NCBI GenBank assembly: GCA_022705465.1
Contig: JAKJEK010000032.1
Location: forward strand, 1-8,231
DNA from: Patescibacteria group bacterium
GTDB lineage: Bacteria; Patescibacteriota; UBA1384; XYA2-FULL-43-10; 1-14-0-10-43-13
Length of the DNA: 8,231 nucleotides
Direction: 5' to 3'
Shown: one piece after another, positions 1 through 6,596 of the stretch
Position numbering within the stretch: position 1 is the first letter of the stretch
How the letters are laid out: every line of letters begins with the position of its first letter
Made by a program: the position numbers and the translations under genes
The notes under the pieces: model-generated
Told to the model about the DNA's origin: nothing
Databases searched by the model: none
The model's input: the letters and a program-made list of their open reading frames with translations, nothing else

Positions 1-347
1 CGTTTGCCTTCGGCGAGCGGGCGATCGCTTTCTACCAGTCGTACGGCATTGATCCCCGGGAAAAGCTCATCGTCTTCAGCGATGGGCTCGAGGTTGACAA
101 GATTGTTACCCTCGCCGAGCACTTCAAGGGCCGGATCAAGGTCACCTTCGGCTGGGGAACGAACCTGGCCAACGACCTTGGCCTTCGGACCTTGTCCCTG
201 GTGATCAAAGTCATCGAGGCGGCCGGCCGTCCGACGGTCAAACTCTCCGACAACGCCGCGAAAGCGATGGGTGATCCGGAGGAAGTCGCCCGCTATAAGC
301 GTGTCTTCGGCTATGAATCGGCATTCCGTGAGGAGTGCAAGTACTGA
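1..347 (+). CDS. pncB: Nicotinate phosphoribosyltransferase, C-terminal part (5' end outside window)
   Basis: This is the last 114 codons of an open frame that enters from the left edge (first full codon at base 3) and stops at TGA 345-347. The protein makes nicotinate mononucleotide from nicotinate and PRPP, coupled to ATP hydrolysis, in the cytosol, and is the entry step of the Preiss-Handler NAD salvage route. Visible family signatures are IVFSDGLEVDKI, then FGWGTNLANDLG (the phosphate-binding GT segment of the type II phosphoribosyltransferase barrel), then LVIKVIEAAGRPTVKLSD, matching the order and wording of the C-terminal half of PncB proteins. NAMPT is less likely, because its C-terminal wording differs. 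The next gene, nadE, lies 111 bases downstream on the same strand and acts in the same pathway, which supports the call. G+C content is high, like nadE and unlike the rest of the window. Nothing can be said about its start or promoter. Confidence 0.9.
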   Translation, partial: FAFGERAIAFYQSYGIDPREKLIVFSDGLEVDKIVTLAEHFKGRIKVTFGWGTNLANDLGLRTLSLVIKVIEAAGRPTVKLSDNAAKAMGDPEEVARYKRVFGYESAFREECKY

Positions 348-356
348 CAACCGATG

Positions 357-390
357 CCGAGGGAGGCAATGCCTCCCTCGGATCTTTCTG
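357..390 (+). terminator. Hairpin after pncB, possible weak terminator or attenuator
   Basis: An 11-bp perfect G+C-rich stem (357-367 with 371-381) closes a 3-base AAT loop ten bases after the pncB stop. The tract behind it, ATCTTTCTG, is only moderately T-rich, so termination may be partial. This would let some transcripts continue into nadE. Confidence 0.5.
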
Positions 391-391
391 C

Positions 392-415
392 GGCTATTTA
401 CTTCGGTGAATAGCT
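392..415 (+). other. UUCG-tetraloop hairpin in the nadE leader
   Basis: GCTATTTAC (393-401), loop TTCG (402-405), GTGAATAGC (406-414) form a 9-bp stem with one G-U wobble. It is capped by the very stable C(UUCG)G tetraloop. No T-tract follows; instead a strong AAGGAGG sits at 418-424. It may stabilise or separate the nadE message from pncB, but no role is proven. Confidence 0.55.
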
Positions 416-447
416 ACAAGGAGGATCGAACGTTAACAATTTAGATG

Positions 448-453
448 AGGAGG
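448..453 (+). promoter_or_regulatory. Ribosome binding site of nadE
   Basis: AGGAGG lies five bases before the ATG at 459 and fixes that start. A second strong match, AAGGAGG at 418-424, has no start codon at proper distance (ATC GAA CGT TAA follows), so it looks unused. Confidence 0.8.
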
Positions 454-458
454 GGACC

Positions 459-2480
459 ATGACTGATAACCAACGACACTCCGCTTTCTTTGATGTTCGC
501 AATCACGGGTTCTTTCGGGTTGCGGCCATCATTCCGAGGGTCCATGTTGCCAACCCGGCAGCAAACCTGGCGGAACACCTGAAGGAGTTCAGGAAGGTTT
601 ATGATCAAGGCGCCTGCTATGCGGCCGCTCCTGAGTTAGGGCTGACCGGCTATAGCTGCGGCGACCTGTTTCACTCCGAGGTTCTGCAAGACGGAGCGCT
701 CGAAGCACTGAGCCACTTGCTTGCTGAAACCAGCAAGTGGGACATGATCATCACGGTTGGTGTGCCAATTGCGTTTGACGGCGCACTCTATAACTGCGCT
801 GTCACCCTGCACCACGGCCAGATCCTGGCAATCACGCCCAAGTCGTACCTGCCCGAGTACCGGGAGTTCTACGAACGGCGTTGGTTTGCTTGCGCTTCCG
901 AACTACAATGCGACGAGGCTGTGCTCTTTGGGAGCGAGGTGCCAATAATCGGAACCCGCATCCTGATCAGGCCTTTGGCCTACCCGGGGTTGACCATCCA
1001 CACGGAGATCTGCGAAGACGGTTGGGTGCCGATTCCGCCCAACACCTTGGCGGCTCTGCACGGTGCCACGCTCTTGGTCAATCTCTCTGCCTCGAACGAT
1101 ACTATCGGTAAATCCGAGTACCGAGAACAGCTGGTGCTCGGTTCTTCTGCTCGCAATCTGGCTGCCCAAATCTACGTGGCAGCCGGCTATGGCGAGTCAA
1201 CCACCGATGTCGCTTGGGGTGGAGACGCCAAGATTGCTGAGCGCGGTGGCCTCCTGGTCTCTTCGGAGCGTTTCGTCCGCGGCGGCACTTCGATTATCAC
1301 TGATATCGATGTGCCCATCCTCGTTCAGGAGCGCATACGTCAGAGTTCATTTCGCCAAAACGCTCTGGCATTCAGTACCGATTTTCGGGACATTTTCGTG
1401 CCGGGACAACTTGGGTTGGACAGCGAGCGAGCAGTTGTTTACAACAAGCTACTGCGCAAAGTCGATCCCTTCCCGTTTGTCCCGTCCGATCCGGTCAAGC
1501 GTGACGCGCGGTGCCGCGAGGTCTTCATGATTCAGGCCACCAGTCTGGCTCGCCGGCTCGAGACACTGCCGCCGCACATGCGGAAAGTCTTCGTTGGAAT
1601 TTCCGGCGGCCAGGATTCAACGCAATCGCTGCTGGTGGCAGCGCACGCGATGGATTATCTCGGCCTGCCCAGAACCAACATCGTCGGTATCACCATGCCT
1701 GGTTTTGGAACCTCCGTGGAAACTCGGTCGGACGCTGTCGATCTGATCAGAGCCGTCGGCGCCACCTTCCACGAGATCCCGATCACGGAACTGTCGAACC
1801 GGATGTTTGATGCAATCGACTATGATCCCGAGGCGAGGAACTACGACACCACCTACGAAAACGTTCAGGCCTGGATGCGCTTCCAGGTGTTGCTTGCCCA
1901 GTCCTCCAAAGACAAGGGGATTGTTCTCGGCACCGGTGACCTCTCCGAGTTGATCGCCGGCTGGTGTACAATGTTCGGGGACCACTCCAGCCACTACAAT
2001 GTGAATGGGGGAGTCCCTAAAACGTTGATCACCTACCTGATCAACTGGGCTGCTGGGGTGATCTTCGCCAATGAGCCCGAAGTTCAGGCGGTGCTCGGCA
2101 ACATCGTGGATCGCGATATCTCACCGGAGCTCTTGCCCCTAAAAGAGGGGAAGATTGCCCAGAAGACGGAGGAGAAGATCGGGCCATACGCCCTGAGAGA
2201 TTTCTTCGCCTACTGGTCGATTCGGTTTGGTTTCGCGCCATCCAAGGTCGCCCGTCTGGCCTGCCAGGCTTTTGACGGAGTCTATGACCTTCCCACCATC
2301 AAGCGGTGGATGGATGACTACGTCAGCCGGTTCTTCGACTCACAGTTCAAGAGGAACTGCCTGCCGGAAGGGCCAAAGGTTGGCCTGGTCTGCGTCTCGC
2401 CGCGCGGCGACTGGCGTATGCCATCCGATGCCGATAAGGCGTTATGGATGGCCGACGTTGCCCGCATTCCCGACGTCTAG
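459..2480 (+). CDS. nadE: Glutamine-dependent NAD+ synthetase
   Basis: The 673-residue cytosolic enzyme converts deamido-NAD, ATP and glutamine into NAD+. The N-terminal glutaminase domain of the nitrilase fold (about 15-300) shows the catalytic triad: Glu59 in APELGLTGYS, Lys128 in TPKSYLPEYREFYE and Cys185 in HTEICEDGW. The C-terminal synthetase domain (about 350-670) has the ATP pyrophosphatase P-loop SGGQDST at 382-388, GTGDLSEL at 491-498, HYNVNGGVPK at 512-521 and GPYALRDF at 575-582. Its length and motif order match the long two-domain type known from Mycobacterium tuberculosis (about 680 residues), so it should use glutamine directly rather than free ammonia. The P-loop has Gln385 where Leu is common, probably neutral. 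It follows pncB on the same strand and ends in a strong terminator. G+C-rich codon use matches pncB and differs from all genes to the right. Confidence 0.96.
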   Translation: MTDNQRHSAFFDVRNHGFFRVAAIIPRVHVANPAANLAEHLKEFRKVYDQGACYAAAPELGLTGYSCGDLFHSEVLQDGALEALSHLLAETSKWDMIITVGVPIAFDGALYNCAVTLHHGQILAITPKSYLPEYREFYERRWFACASELQCDEAVLFGSEVPIIGTRILIRPLAYPGLTIHTEICEDGWVPIPPNTLAALHGATLLVNLSASNDTIGKSEYREQLVLGSSARNLAAQIYVAAGYGESTTDVAWGGDAKIAERGGLLVSSERFVRGGTSIITDIDVPILVQERIRQSSFRQNALAFSTDFRDIFVPGQLGLDSERAVVYNKLLRKVDPFPFVPSDPVKRDARCREVFMIQATSLARRLETLPPHMRKVFVGISGGQDSTQSLLVAAHAMDYLGLPRTNIVGITMPGFGTSVETRSDAVDLIRAVGATFHEIPITELSNRMFDAIDYDPEARNYDTTYENVQAWMRFQVLLAQSSKDKGIVLGTGDLSELIAGWCTMFGDHSSHYNVNGGVPKTLITYLINWAAGVIFANEPEVQAVLGNIVDRDISPELLPLKEGKIAQKTEEKIGPYALRDFFAYWSIRFGFAPSKVARLACQAFDGVYDLPTIKRWMDDYVSRFFDSQFKRNCLPEGPKVGLVCVSPRGDWRMPSDADKALWMADVARIPDV

Positions 2481-2492
2481 TTCGCCAACAAC

Positions 2493-2518
2493 AAAGCCCC
2501 CTTCATCGGGGGCTTTTT
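2493..2518 (+). terminator. Rho-independent terminator after nadE, probably bidirectional
   Basis: AAAGCCCCC (2493-2501), a six-base loop and GGGGGCTTT (2508-2516) give a 9-bp stem running into TTTTT (2514-2518), 12 bases after the nadE stop. Read on the minus strand the stem is followed by CTTTGTTGTTGG. It could therefore also end transcripts of the convergent gene whose stop lies at 2612. Confidence 0.88.
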
Positions 2519-2611
2519 CAATTCACAATTCATGCATGCCTCGGACTTAACTGATGGGTCCAAAGTATAGACTCAAACCTTGCTTGTCACTATCGGAAGT
2601 GGTCATCAAGA

Positions 2612-3826
2612 CTACCGGAACCAGGGGAAATAATCCCATCTAAAACCATCATTTGGCTGTGGCACTATTGGCCTGGAGAAGTTGGGATCTCCACCTCTTT
2701 CAATTGCCCTATCATATATAGTTGCGTTCACATCACGCTGGTTAGGATCTCTAAAGTGATCAAACCACTTGTTGTAATCGTCGTATGGAAAACCTGGGTA
2801 CCCATTCCTACCATCAAGAGCATCTGGCGTTATTAATATCACGGGCCCTCTGATCCGGTCGCGCGATAGGATTAAAGCAGGAGTAATCGTTTGCCAATTA
2901 TCTGCTTGTCCGGCGATAAAGTCTCTTCGGTTGTCGTTCCAATGGTCATGCAGGTAATTGCGCGGATCATCAAAAAACCGTTGATCGATGGGTCGAAAAT
3001 CGCGCCCGTATCTGGCGGCATTGAGTGACAAATCGAACGGATCTCTGCCGTCAATACGGTTGATTCTTCCATAATTGGCAAATTCATTAGCTAGTGAATC
3101 AGAAATATAATCGTTGGATCCAAGCAAGAACAAAGATGGTGATAATCCGTTTCTTTGTTGTAGTGATTGCAGTGTCGTGTCGGGAATCGTATCTCTTTCC
3201 GTAAACAGCATACTATGACCTCTCCATGGAACTGCTGGCAGCCCGAAAGCAGGTTGATCAACCGGCACCAGCAGTACATTGGCGGCAAAGCTTGAATCAA
3301 CACTTCTTAAATAGCGGTCAATGTTATGGGAGAGGACGATTGGATCAGCTCCGTCAATCCTCTTTGAAAGCAATCTCAGGTGCTGGATTTCCGTCTCAAT
3401 ATTTGAACTGATATCACCAATAATGTAAACCTGGACGCCGCCATCTGGTCCAAACCCGCGGGGATGCAGGCGTGCCATCTCGTCCATGACAATATTTGGT
3501 ACATGGTCGCGCCCGACAAACAGCATTGAACTATTAAGGGGCGAGTTAGCCAACCTGCTTGCTAGTAACGCATCGTGCGCTCGGTCGTCCCGCGCCAGAA
3601 CGATTGAATTGGGTTGGTATGGGTCCGGGAAGTTCATGCGTGAAGCCAATACCGACGTTTCGTAAGGATCACGTCCCTGAAGCTCAGGAATGGAAAAATC
3701 ATAATGCCCGGAAGCTAAGGTTCTGGTTGGGATGATGATACCGGCAGCTATCGAGACCAGCACGGCCGGAATCATTAGCAAGGCGATACCTGAGGTGGGA
3801 CTGACTTTAGTAAACAGCTTTGTCAT
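2612..3826 (-). CDS. Membrane-anchored protein with three CWB2-like (cell wall binding repeat 2) units
   Basis: The 404-residue protein starts with a short basic segment and one hydrophobic stretch (about 13-33), an uncleaved anchor or signal peptide, so the rest should lie outside the membrane. Three repeats are visible, each opening with G-(R/A)-DP: about 51-160, 160-261 and 260-376. The first two have the CWB2 (PF04122) order: a hydrophobic strand with an Asp-Ala-Leu-like element (SIVLARDDRAHDALLASRLA in unit 1), a 'LF..RD.IP' strand-turn (MLFVGRDHVP, MLFTERDTIP), a 'YIIG/LLG' strand, then RIDG. The third unit (ALILSRDRIRGPVILITPDAL) is more divergent and carries an Asp/Tyr/Phe-rich tail. 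CWB2 modules in Gram-positive surface proteins work as triplets that hold proteins to wall polymers. No other domain is present. Start ATG at 3824-3826 has AGGAGG five bases upstream (3831-3836 on the plus strand). The gene stands alone, convergent with nadE. Family assignment is by eye. Confidence 0.68.
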   Translation of the reverse strand: MTKLFTKVSPTSGIALLMIPAVLVSIAAGIIIPTRTLASGHYDFSIPELQGRDPYETSVLASRMNFPDPYQPNSIVLARDDRAHDALLASRLANSPLNSSMLFVGRDHVPNIVMDEMARLHPRGFGPDGGVQVYIIGDISSNIETEIQHLRLLSKRIDGADPIVLSHNIDRYLRSVDSSFAANVLLVPVDQPAFGLPAVPWRGHSMLFTERDTIPDTTLQSLQQRNGLSPSLFLLGSNDYISDSLANEFANYGRINRIDGRDPFDLSLNAARYGRDFRPIDQRFFDDPRNYLHDHWNDNRRDFIAGQADNWQTITPALILSRDRIRGPVILITPDALDGRNGYPGFPYDDYNKWFDHFRDPNQRDVNATIYDRAIERGGDPNFSRPIVPQPNDGFRWDYFPWFR

Positions 3827-3830
3827 TAAT

Positions 3831-3836
3831 CCTCCT
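3831..3836 (-). promoter_or_regulatory. Ribosome binding site of the CWB2-like gene
   Basis: Minus-strand AGGAGG, four bases before ATTA-ATG spacing ends, lies directly upstream of the start codon at 3824-3826. It is a full match to the Shine-Dalgarno consensus and supports this start. Confidence 0.8.
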
Positions 3837-4119
3837 GTAATTCGTTAAGTCACTACGTGCGGACACCTGCGGATGCAAACACCTCCGCTTCTATTAATTA
3901 TATCTAGGGCACCTCGCGGAATAACAAAATTTATTCAAAGCTCCGGATACTCTATCGGACAGCAGTCATTTTAATAAAAATGGTCGAATGCTCGAGCAAA
4001 GCTTAATTACCAGGGTATTTTGGTAATACCATCTACCACGAGATCGGGTGCCCATTTGGCCAAATTTGGCGTACGTATGGTTAACTCCTGCATAATCACT
4101 GCTTGTTGGGGCTGTTGCG
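3837..4119. other. Intergenic stretch with clustered palindromes, no gene seen
   Basis: No credible gene is seen on either strand. Besides the -10 box at 3897-3902 it holds an AT-rich inverted repeat (CATTTT 3967-3972, AAAATG 3977-3982), and two mutually exclusive arm pairs: ATTACC 4006-4011 with GGTAAT 4022-4027, and GGTATT 4014-4019 with AATACC 4025-4030. It also holds two overlapping 12-bp perfect palindromes at 4054-4065 and 4059-4070. It is the 3' flank of one minus-strand gene and the 5' flank of the next, so these may be terminator or operator elements. No hairpin here has a convincing T-tract. Confidence 0.5.
3897..3902 (-). promoter_or_regulatory. Candidate -10 box for the CWB2-like gene
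   Basis: The minus strand reads TATAAT, a perfect -10 hexamer, about 70 bases before the start codon. The best -35 match is TTGTTA with a long 19-base spacer, so the -35 is poor. The predicted leader contains a GCGGA/TCCGC arm pair. Confidence 0.45.
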
Positions 4120-5304
4120 TTAATTTGCTCTGTCATAAATCGAGAAACGAATGCCCTTGCGGTTCAGCTGGTTAATGAATTCGATCAGCAAGGGGGTGTT
4201 TTCTGAATTCCCAATCGTTTCCGCCTCCCAGTATCCCCAATTGGTGGCTTCTGCTTCTCTGCTCTTATTCTCTGCAAATAAGCTAACTGTTACTTCAAAC
4301 CCCCTGCTTTTTAAAATGAGTGCTTCGGCGACGATGCTGTTGAGCGTATCTCTTCTTTGCTTTGGTTCGACGACCACCATGCTCTCCTGATCAAGCGTAT
4401 ATTTTTCGCTGAATGATCCTGTATTAAGCCATATTTTTGTCACGCCAAGGGTCTCCGCTGCCTCTGATGCAAGACTATGGTTAAGGAATTGAGAGGCATT
4501 AATTATTTTTGGGCGCTCACTTGTAGCTGGCGGTGCCCAAGGAAAGCCCTGTAGGCCAAAGCTATCAACCAAACCCTTATTGATATCTCTAACATATAGA
4601 CGGAGGCTCTTGTACGCTTTCTCATCCCAATTAAAATTGATATTTTCGTATGTCGCCGAACTCAAGAGTATGCTACCTTGTGCTTGTGGAAAATGTTTTT
4701 TGTAGATAGATAAGTATTGGTTAATTAGCACGGCGTAGTCGGCAGGAGGGATGTTGGTATGATTCCAGTAGGGTAAGTTTGCTTCTGGAAAAGGTGTCCA
4801 TGTACCCATTTGCTTATCGGTAATGCCCTCGTTTTTTAGTTGCTCAAAGTATGCCTCCAACCAAGGATTATATTTCCCTTCCTTAAATCCACGTATGTCG
4901 ACAAGGCCCCAATTGCTAACCGGCTCAACAATAACAATCGGCTCAAGCTGATAGCGATCAAATTCGCGCAATCTTTCTGCCATACGGATTGCGCTTTTTC
5001 TCGCCATTGGTTCGTCGCTTGGCATATCAGTGTATATCGTCAAGTTTCGCGTGGCCAATGAGTTGCACGCCTTCTGGTATTCAGCCAGCTTTTTAATCGC
5101 CGGGTCTCCAGATTTATCAAGATCCCTAATCGCACTATTGTTAGAACACCTGCTGTTGAAGGATAATACAAAATTTTTACTATTTGGCAGCTTTGGAATC
5201 GTTGTTAGGTGCTTATTTGTCAGGGCGGCAGAGAACACATTTAAGGTTATGATTGAGGCGACGATGAAAATCAGTGAGTAGGTAATAATTTCTTTCTTGC
5301 TCAT
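4120..5304 (-). CDS. Membrane-anchored extracytoplasmic protein, possible TIM-barrel glycosidase-like fold
   Basis: The product is 394 residues from the ATG at 5302-5304. A TTG at 5320-5322 would add six residues, but AAGGTGGAGG (5309-5318, minus strand) lies inside that extension, four bases before the ATG, so the ATG is preferred. Residues about 7-28 form one hydrophobic segment; the rest should face outward. Cys53 and Cys80 could form a disulfide. The body looks like an alternating beta/alpha barrel: PIVIVEP (122-128), GTWTPFPEANLPYW (167-180), GSILLSS (210-216), TKIWLNTG (289-296), VTVSLFAEN (338-346). The segment with Glu174 recalls the acid/base 'HExN' region of clan GH-A enzymes such as GH26. 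No second catalytic Glu is obvious where the nucleophile is expected (IWLNTGS). It could be an inactive carbohydrate-binding barrel or an unrelated family. I do not recognise a specific function. Single gene with its own likely promoter upstream. Confidence 0.55.
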   Translation of the reverse strand: MSKKEIITYSLIFIVASIITLNVFSAALTNKHLTTIPKLPNSKNFVLSFNSRCSNNSAIRDLDKSGDPAIKKLAEYQKACNSLATRNLTIYTDMPSDEPMARKSAIRMAERLREFDRYQLEPIVIVEPVSNWGLVDIRGFKEGKYNPWLEAYFEQLKNEGITDKQMGTWTPFPEANLPYWNHTNIPPADYAVLINQYLSIYKKHFPQAQGSILLSSATYENINFNWDEKAYKSLRLYVRDINKGLVDSFGLQGFPWAPPATSERPKIINASQFLNHSLASEAAETLGVTKIWLNTGSFSEKYTLDQESMVVVEPKQRRDTLNSIVAEALILKSRGFEVTVSLFAENKSREAEATNWGYWEAETIGNSENTPLLIEFINQLNRKGIRFSIYDRAN

Positions 5305-5362
5305 GCAGCCTCCACCTTTCAAATAACAAATATCTAATTGCTAACCCTCCAAAATTAATAAT

Positions 5363-5380
5363 AGCCGGAATCGACCGGCT
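5363..5380 (-). other. Inverted repeat in the leader of the glycosidase-like gene
   Basis: AGCCGG and CCGGCT flank a six-base spacer, about 60 bases before the start codon. On the minus strand an AT-rich run (ATTATTAATTTT) follows, so it may act as a weak attenuator or as a protein binding site. Confidence 0.35.
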
Positions 5381-5417
5381 TATAGTGTTAAGATAAATAG
5401 CGGAGTTAGAAGCGGCA

Positions 5418-5426
5418 AGTATAACA
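5418..5426 (-). promoter_or_regulatory. Candidate extended -10 promoter for the glycosidase-like gene
   Basis: The minus strand reads TGTTATACT, a TG-extended -10 box with five of six consensus bases, about 115 bases before the start. No good -35 hexamer lies upstream, which is acceptable for an extended -10 promoter. Confidence 0.42.
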
Positions 5427-5711
5427 GTTTTTGACCAAGCGAAATGCATGTCAGGTGCGTTGTCTGTCTATGGCAACTGGCAAATGCGTGGTGGCTTGGT
5501 TTGTCAAAATTCAGCAAGTATCTATGCATGTAATCCGCCTTTGACCTCATTATATCAGATAAAGCAACAGGAATTCTGACAACTGGAATTACGCGAATTT
5601 ATCCAATAAAGCCTGTGAGGCGTTGGTTGCATAATCTGGCGCAAATGGTCAAATCAGTATAGTGATTTTATTGCCAAGTACTGTTTGCGTAATCGTCGGT
5701 AGGTAAGATTG

Positions 5712-5720
5712 TGTTATGAT
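5712..5720 (+). promoter_or_regulatory. Candidate extended -10 promoter for the carbonic-anhydrase-like gene
   Basis: The plus strand reads TGTTATGAT, again TG-extended with a five-of-six -10 box, followed by an AT-rich run. It would give a leader of about 125 bases. There is no clear -35. It shares the TGTTAT core with the divergent promoter at 5418-5426. Confidence 0.4.
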
Positions 5721-5771
5721 TTATACTATTATATATATTGCGGCACTAGTATTATTCCTTGAATTCATAAC

Positions 5772-5819
5772 ATCTTGTTGTTAGTATTGTTAAGACAAAC
5801 TTTAATAACGGCGCAAGAT
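5772..5819 (+). other. Nested inverted repeat (structured leader) before the carbonic-anhydrase-like gene
   Basis: Three perfectly nested arm pairs are present: ATCTTG 5772-5777 with CAAGAT 5814-5819, GTTA 5780-5783 with TAAC 5806-5809, and TTGT 5787-5790 with ACAA 5795-5798. In RNA this could fold into one long interrupted stem ending about 30 bases before the start codon. Confidence 0.4.
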
Positions 5820-5851
5820 CATACTAGGACTAATAATAAAAAGGAAATGCC

Positions 5852-6592
5852 ATGAATAATGACACTAATATTGAAGATCTTTGGCAGCAAGAGGGTGATA
5901 TAATTGGTAAAATTACTAGCGATGGGTTAGACAAATACGTTAAAGAACTGCCTATGTACAAAGAAATATTTAGCCTCGAAGATCGATGTTTGCGCTGTAT
6001 TGACGAGGGGACCCAGGGCGGCCTACATCTGGCAGGCTCGGGAATTTTACTTGATATGGCAACGGCTAAACGGTATGCAAGTCAAGCTGGAGTTACGGGC
6101 GTCTATAGCCATGACGAATGCGGTGCTGCCAAACTTTATGCTGTAAATGAAAAACTAGACCCGGAGTTCTCCGATGAGTTTGGCATTGAATGGGCAAAAA
6201 TGCTAGCCGAGAACCTTGGTGTTCCATACAAGGGGCATATCGGGATAAACGCAATGGCGCGACCTAGTGGGTTTCACACCGCGCGGGTTAGTTATTATGA
6301 TGGTACCGGTCAGTTTGACGGAGCTAAGCTGAATGAATTACCGAACGGCTTTGTTATCAACCGGAAATATTTGGATCCGGATTACGCCCAAAAAGAACTT
6401 GCCGTATCACTCTCAATAGCATTCGGAAATCATGGGTTTGGTCACAAATTTACCCCCAGCACACCTTTTCTAATCCTTATCTTTGCCACTAATCCAGAAG
6501 AATTACTAGTGCTAACGGCGGAAGCCAAAGCTGCCGCAGCTGAGTATGGCAGTAGGGTCAAAATCGAAGGCATGCTAGCCGTAACAAGCTAG
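5852..6592 (+). CDS. Divergent beta-carbonic-anhydrase-like zinc protein
   Basis: The 246-residue soluble protein has no signal or membrane segment. The stretch RCLRCIDEG (45-53), then HLAGSGILLDMATAKRYA (59-76), then GVYSHDECGAAKLY (83-96) follows the layout of beta-carbonic anhydrases: a Cys-x-Asp element, a glycine-rich strand turn, a helix, and a His-x-x-Cys-Gly-Ala element. By analogy Cys49, His87 and Cys90 would bind Zn2+ and Asp51 would be the gating Asp. In true beta enzymes the first motif is Cys-x-Asp-x-Arg with Arg pairing to Asp; here the Arg position is Gly53. Cys46 is an extra nearby thiol. The C-terminal half (about 125-246) does not resemble anything I recognise. Carbon dioxide hydration is therefore doubtful; it may be another hydrolase or binding protein on this fold. 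The start ATG 5852 has AAGGAAA just upstream. It converges on the DUF1573 gene with only four bases between stops. Confidence 0.6.
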   Translation: MNNDTNIEDLWQQEGDIIGKITSDGLDKYVKELPMYKEIFSLEDRCLRCIDEGTQGGLHLAGSGILLDMATAKRYASQAGVTGVYSHDECGAAKLYAVNEKLDPEFSDEFGIEWAKMLAENLGVPYKGHIGINAMARPSGFHTARVSYYDGTGQFDGAKLNELPNGFVINRKYLDPDYAQKELAVSLSIAFGNHGFGHKFTPSTPFLILIFATNPEELLVLTAEAKAAAAEYGSRVKIEGMLAVTS

Positions 6593-6596
6593 AAGT

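Larger units (their letters stand above)
5305..5851. other. Divergent intergenic region of 547 bases, no gene seen
   Basis: It separates the minus-strand glycosidase-like gene from the plus-strand carbonic-anhydrase-like gene. It contains a likely promoter for each side (5418-5426 and 5712-5720), a 6-bp inverted repeat in the minus-strand leader (AGCCGG 5363-5368, CCGGCT 5375-5380) and a nested inverted repeat in the plus-strand leader (5772-5819). Between about 5450 and 5700 I see only scattered short repeats, such as three GAATT units at 5571-5597, and no RNA gene or coding sequence with a ribosome binding site. Confidence 0.5.

Noticed and set aside
445..462. Tiny frame MRRGP whose TGA overlaps the nadE ATG, resembling a coupled leader peptide
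   Set aside because: The nearest Shine-Dalgarno (418-424) is about 20 bases away, and the frame is made of the nadE ribosome site itself, so chance is the simpler reading.
1617..1994. Long minus-strand open frame inside nadE
   Set aside because: It lies antisense to the conserved synthetase domain of nadE, in high-G+C DNA where such frames arise by chance, and has no recognisable motif.
5302..5322. TTG start that would add six residues to the glycosidase-like protein
   Set aside because: The strong AAGGTGGAGG lies within this extension at ideal distance from the ATG at 5302-5304.
5444..5533. 29-codon plus-strand frame in the long intergenic region
   Set aside because: It has no Shine-Dalgarno and the sequence shows no domain or coding pattern.
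5450..5700. Loosely repeated phrases (GGCAAATG/GCAAATGG, GTCAAA, CAAGTA) as a possible CRISPR or repeat array
   Set aside because: The units are short, inexact and irregularly spaced, with no repeat-spacer pattern.
6575..6592. CTAGC/GCTAG arm pair at the end of the carbonic-anhydrase-like gene as a terminator
   Set aside because: The stem is only 5 bp with an 8-base loop and has no T-tract on either strand.
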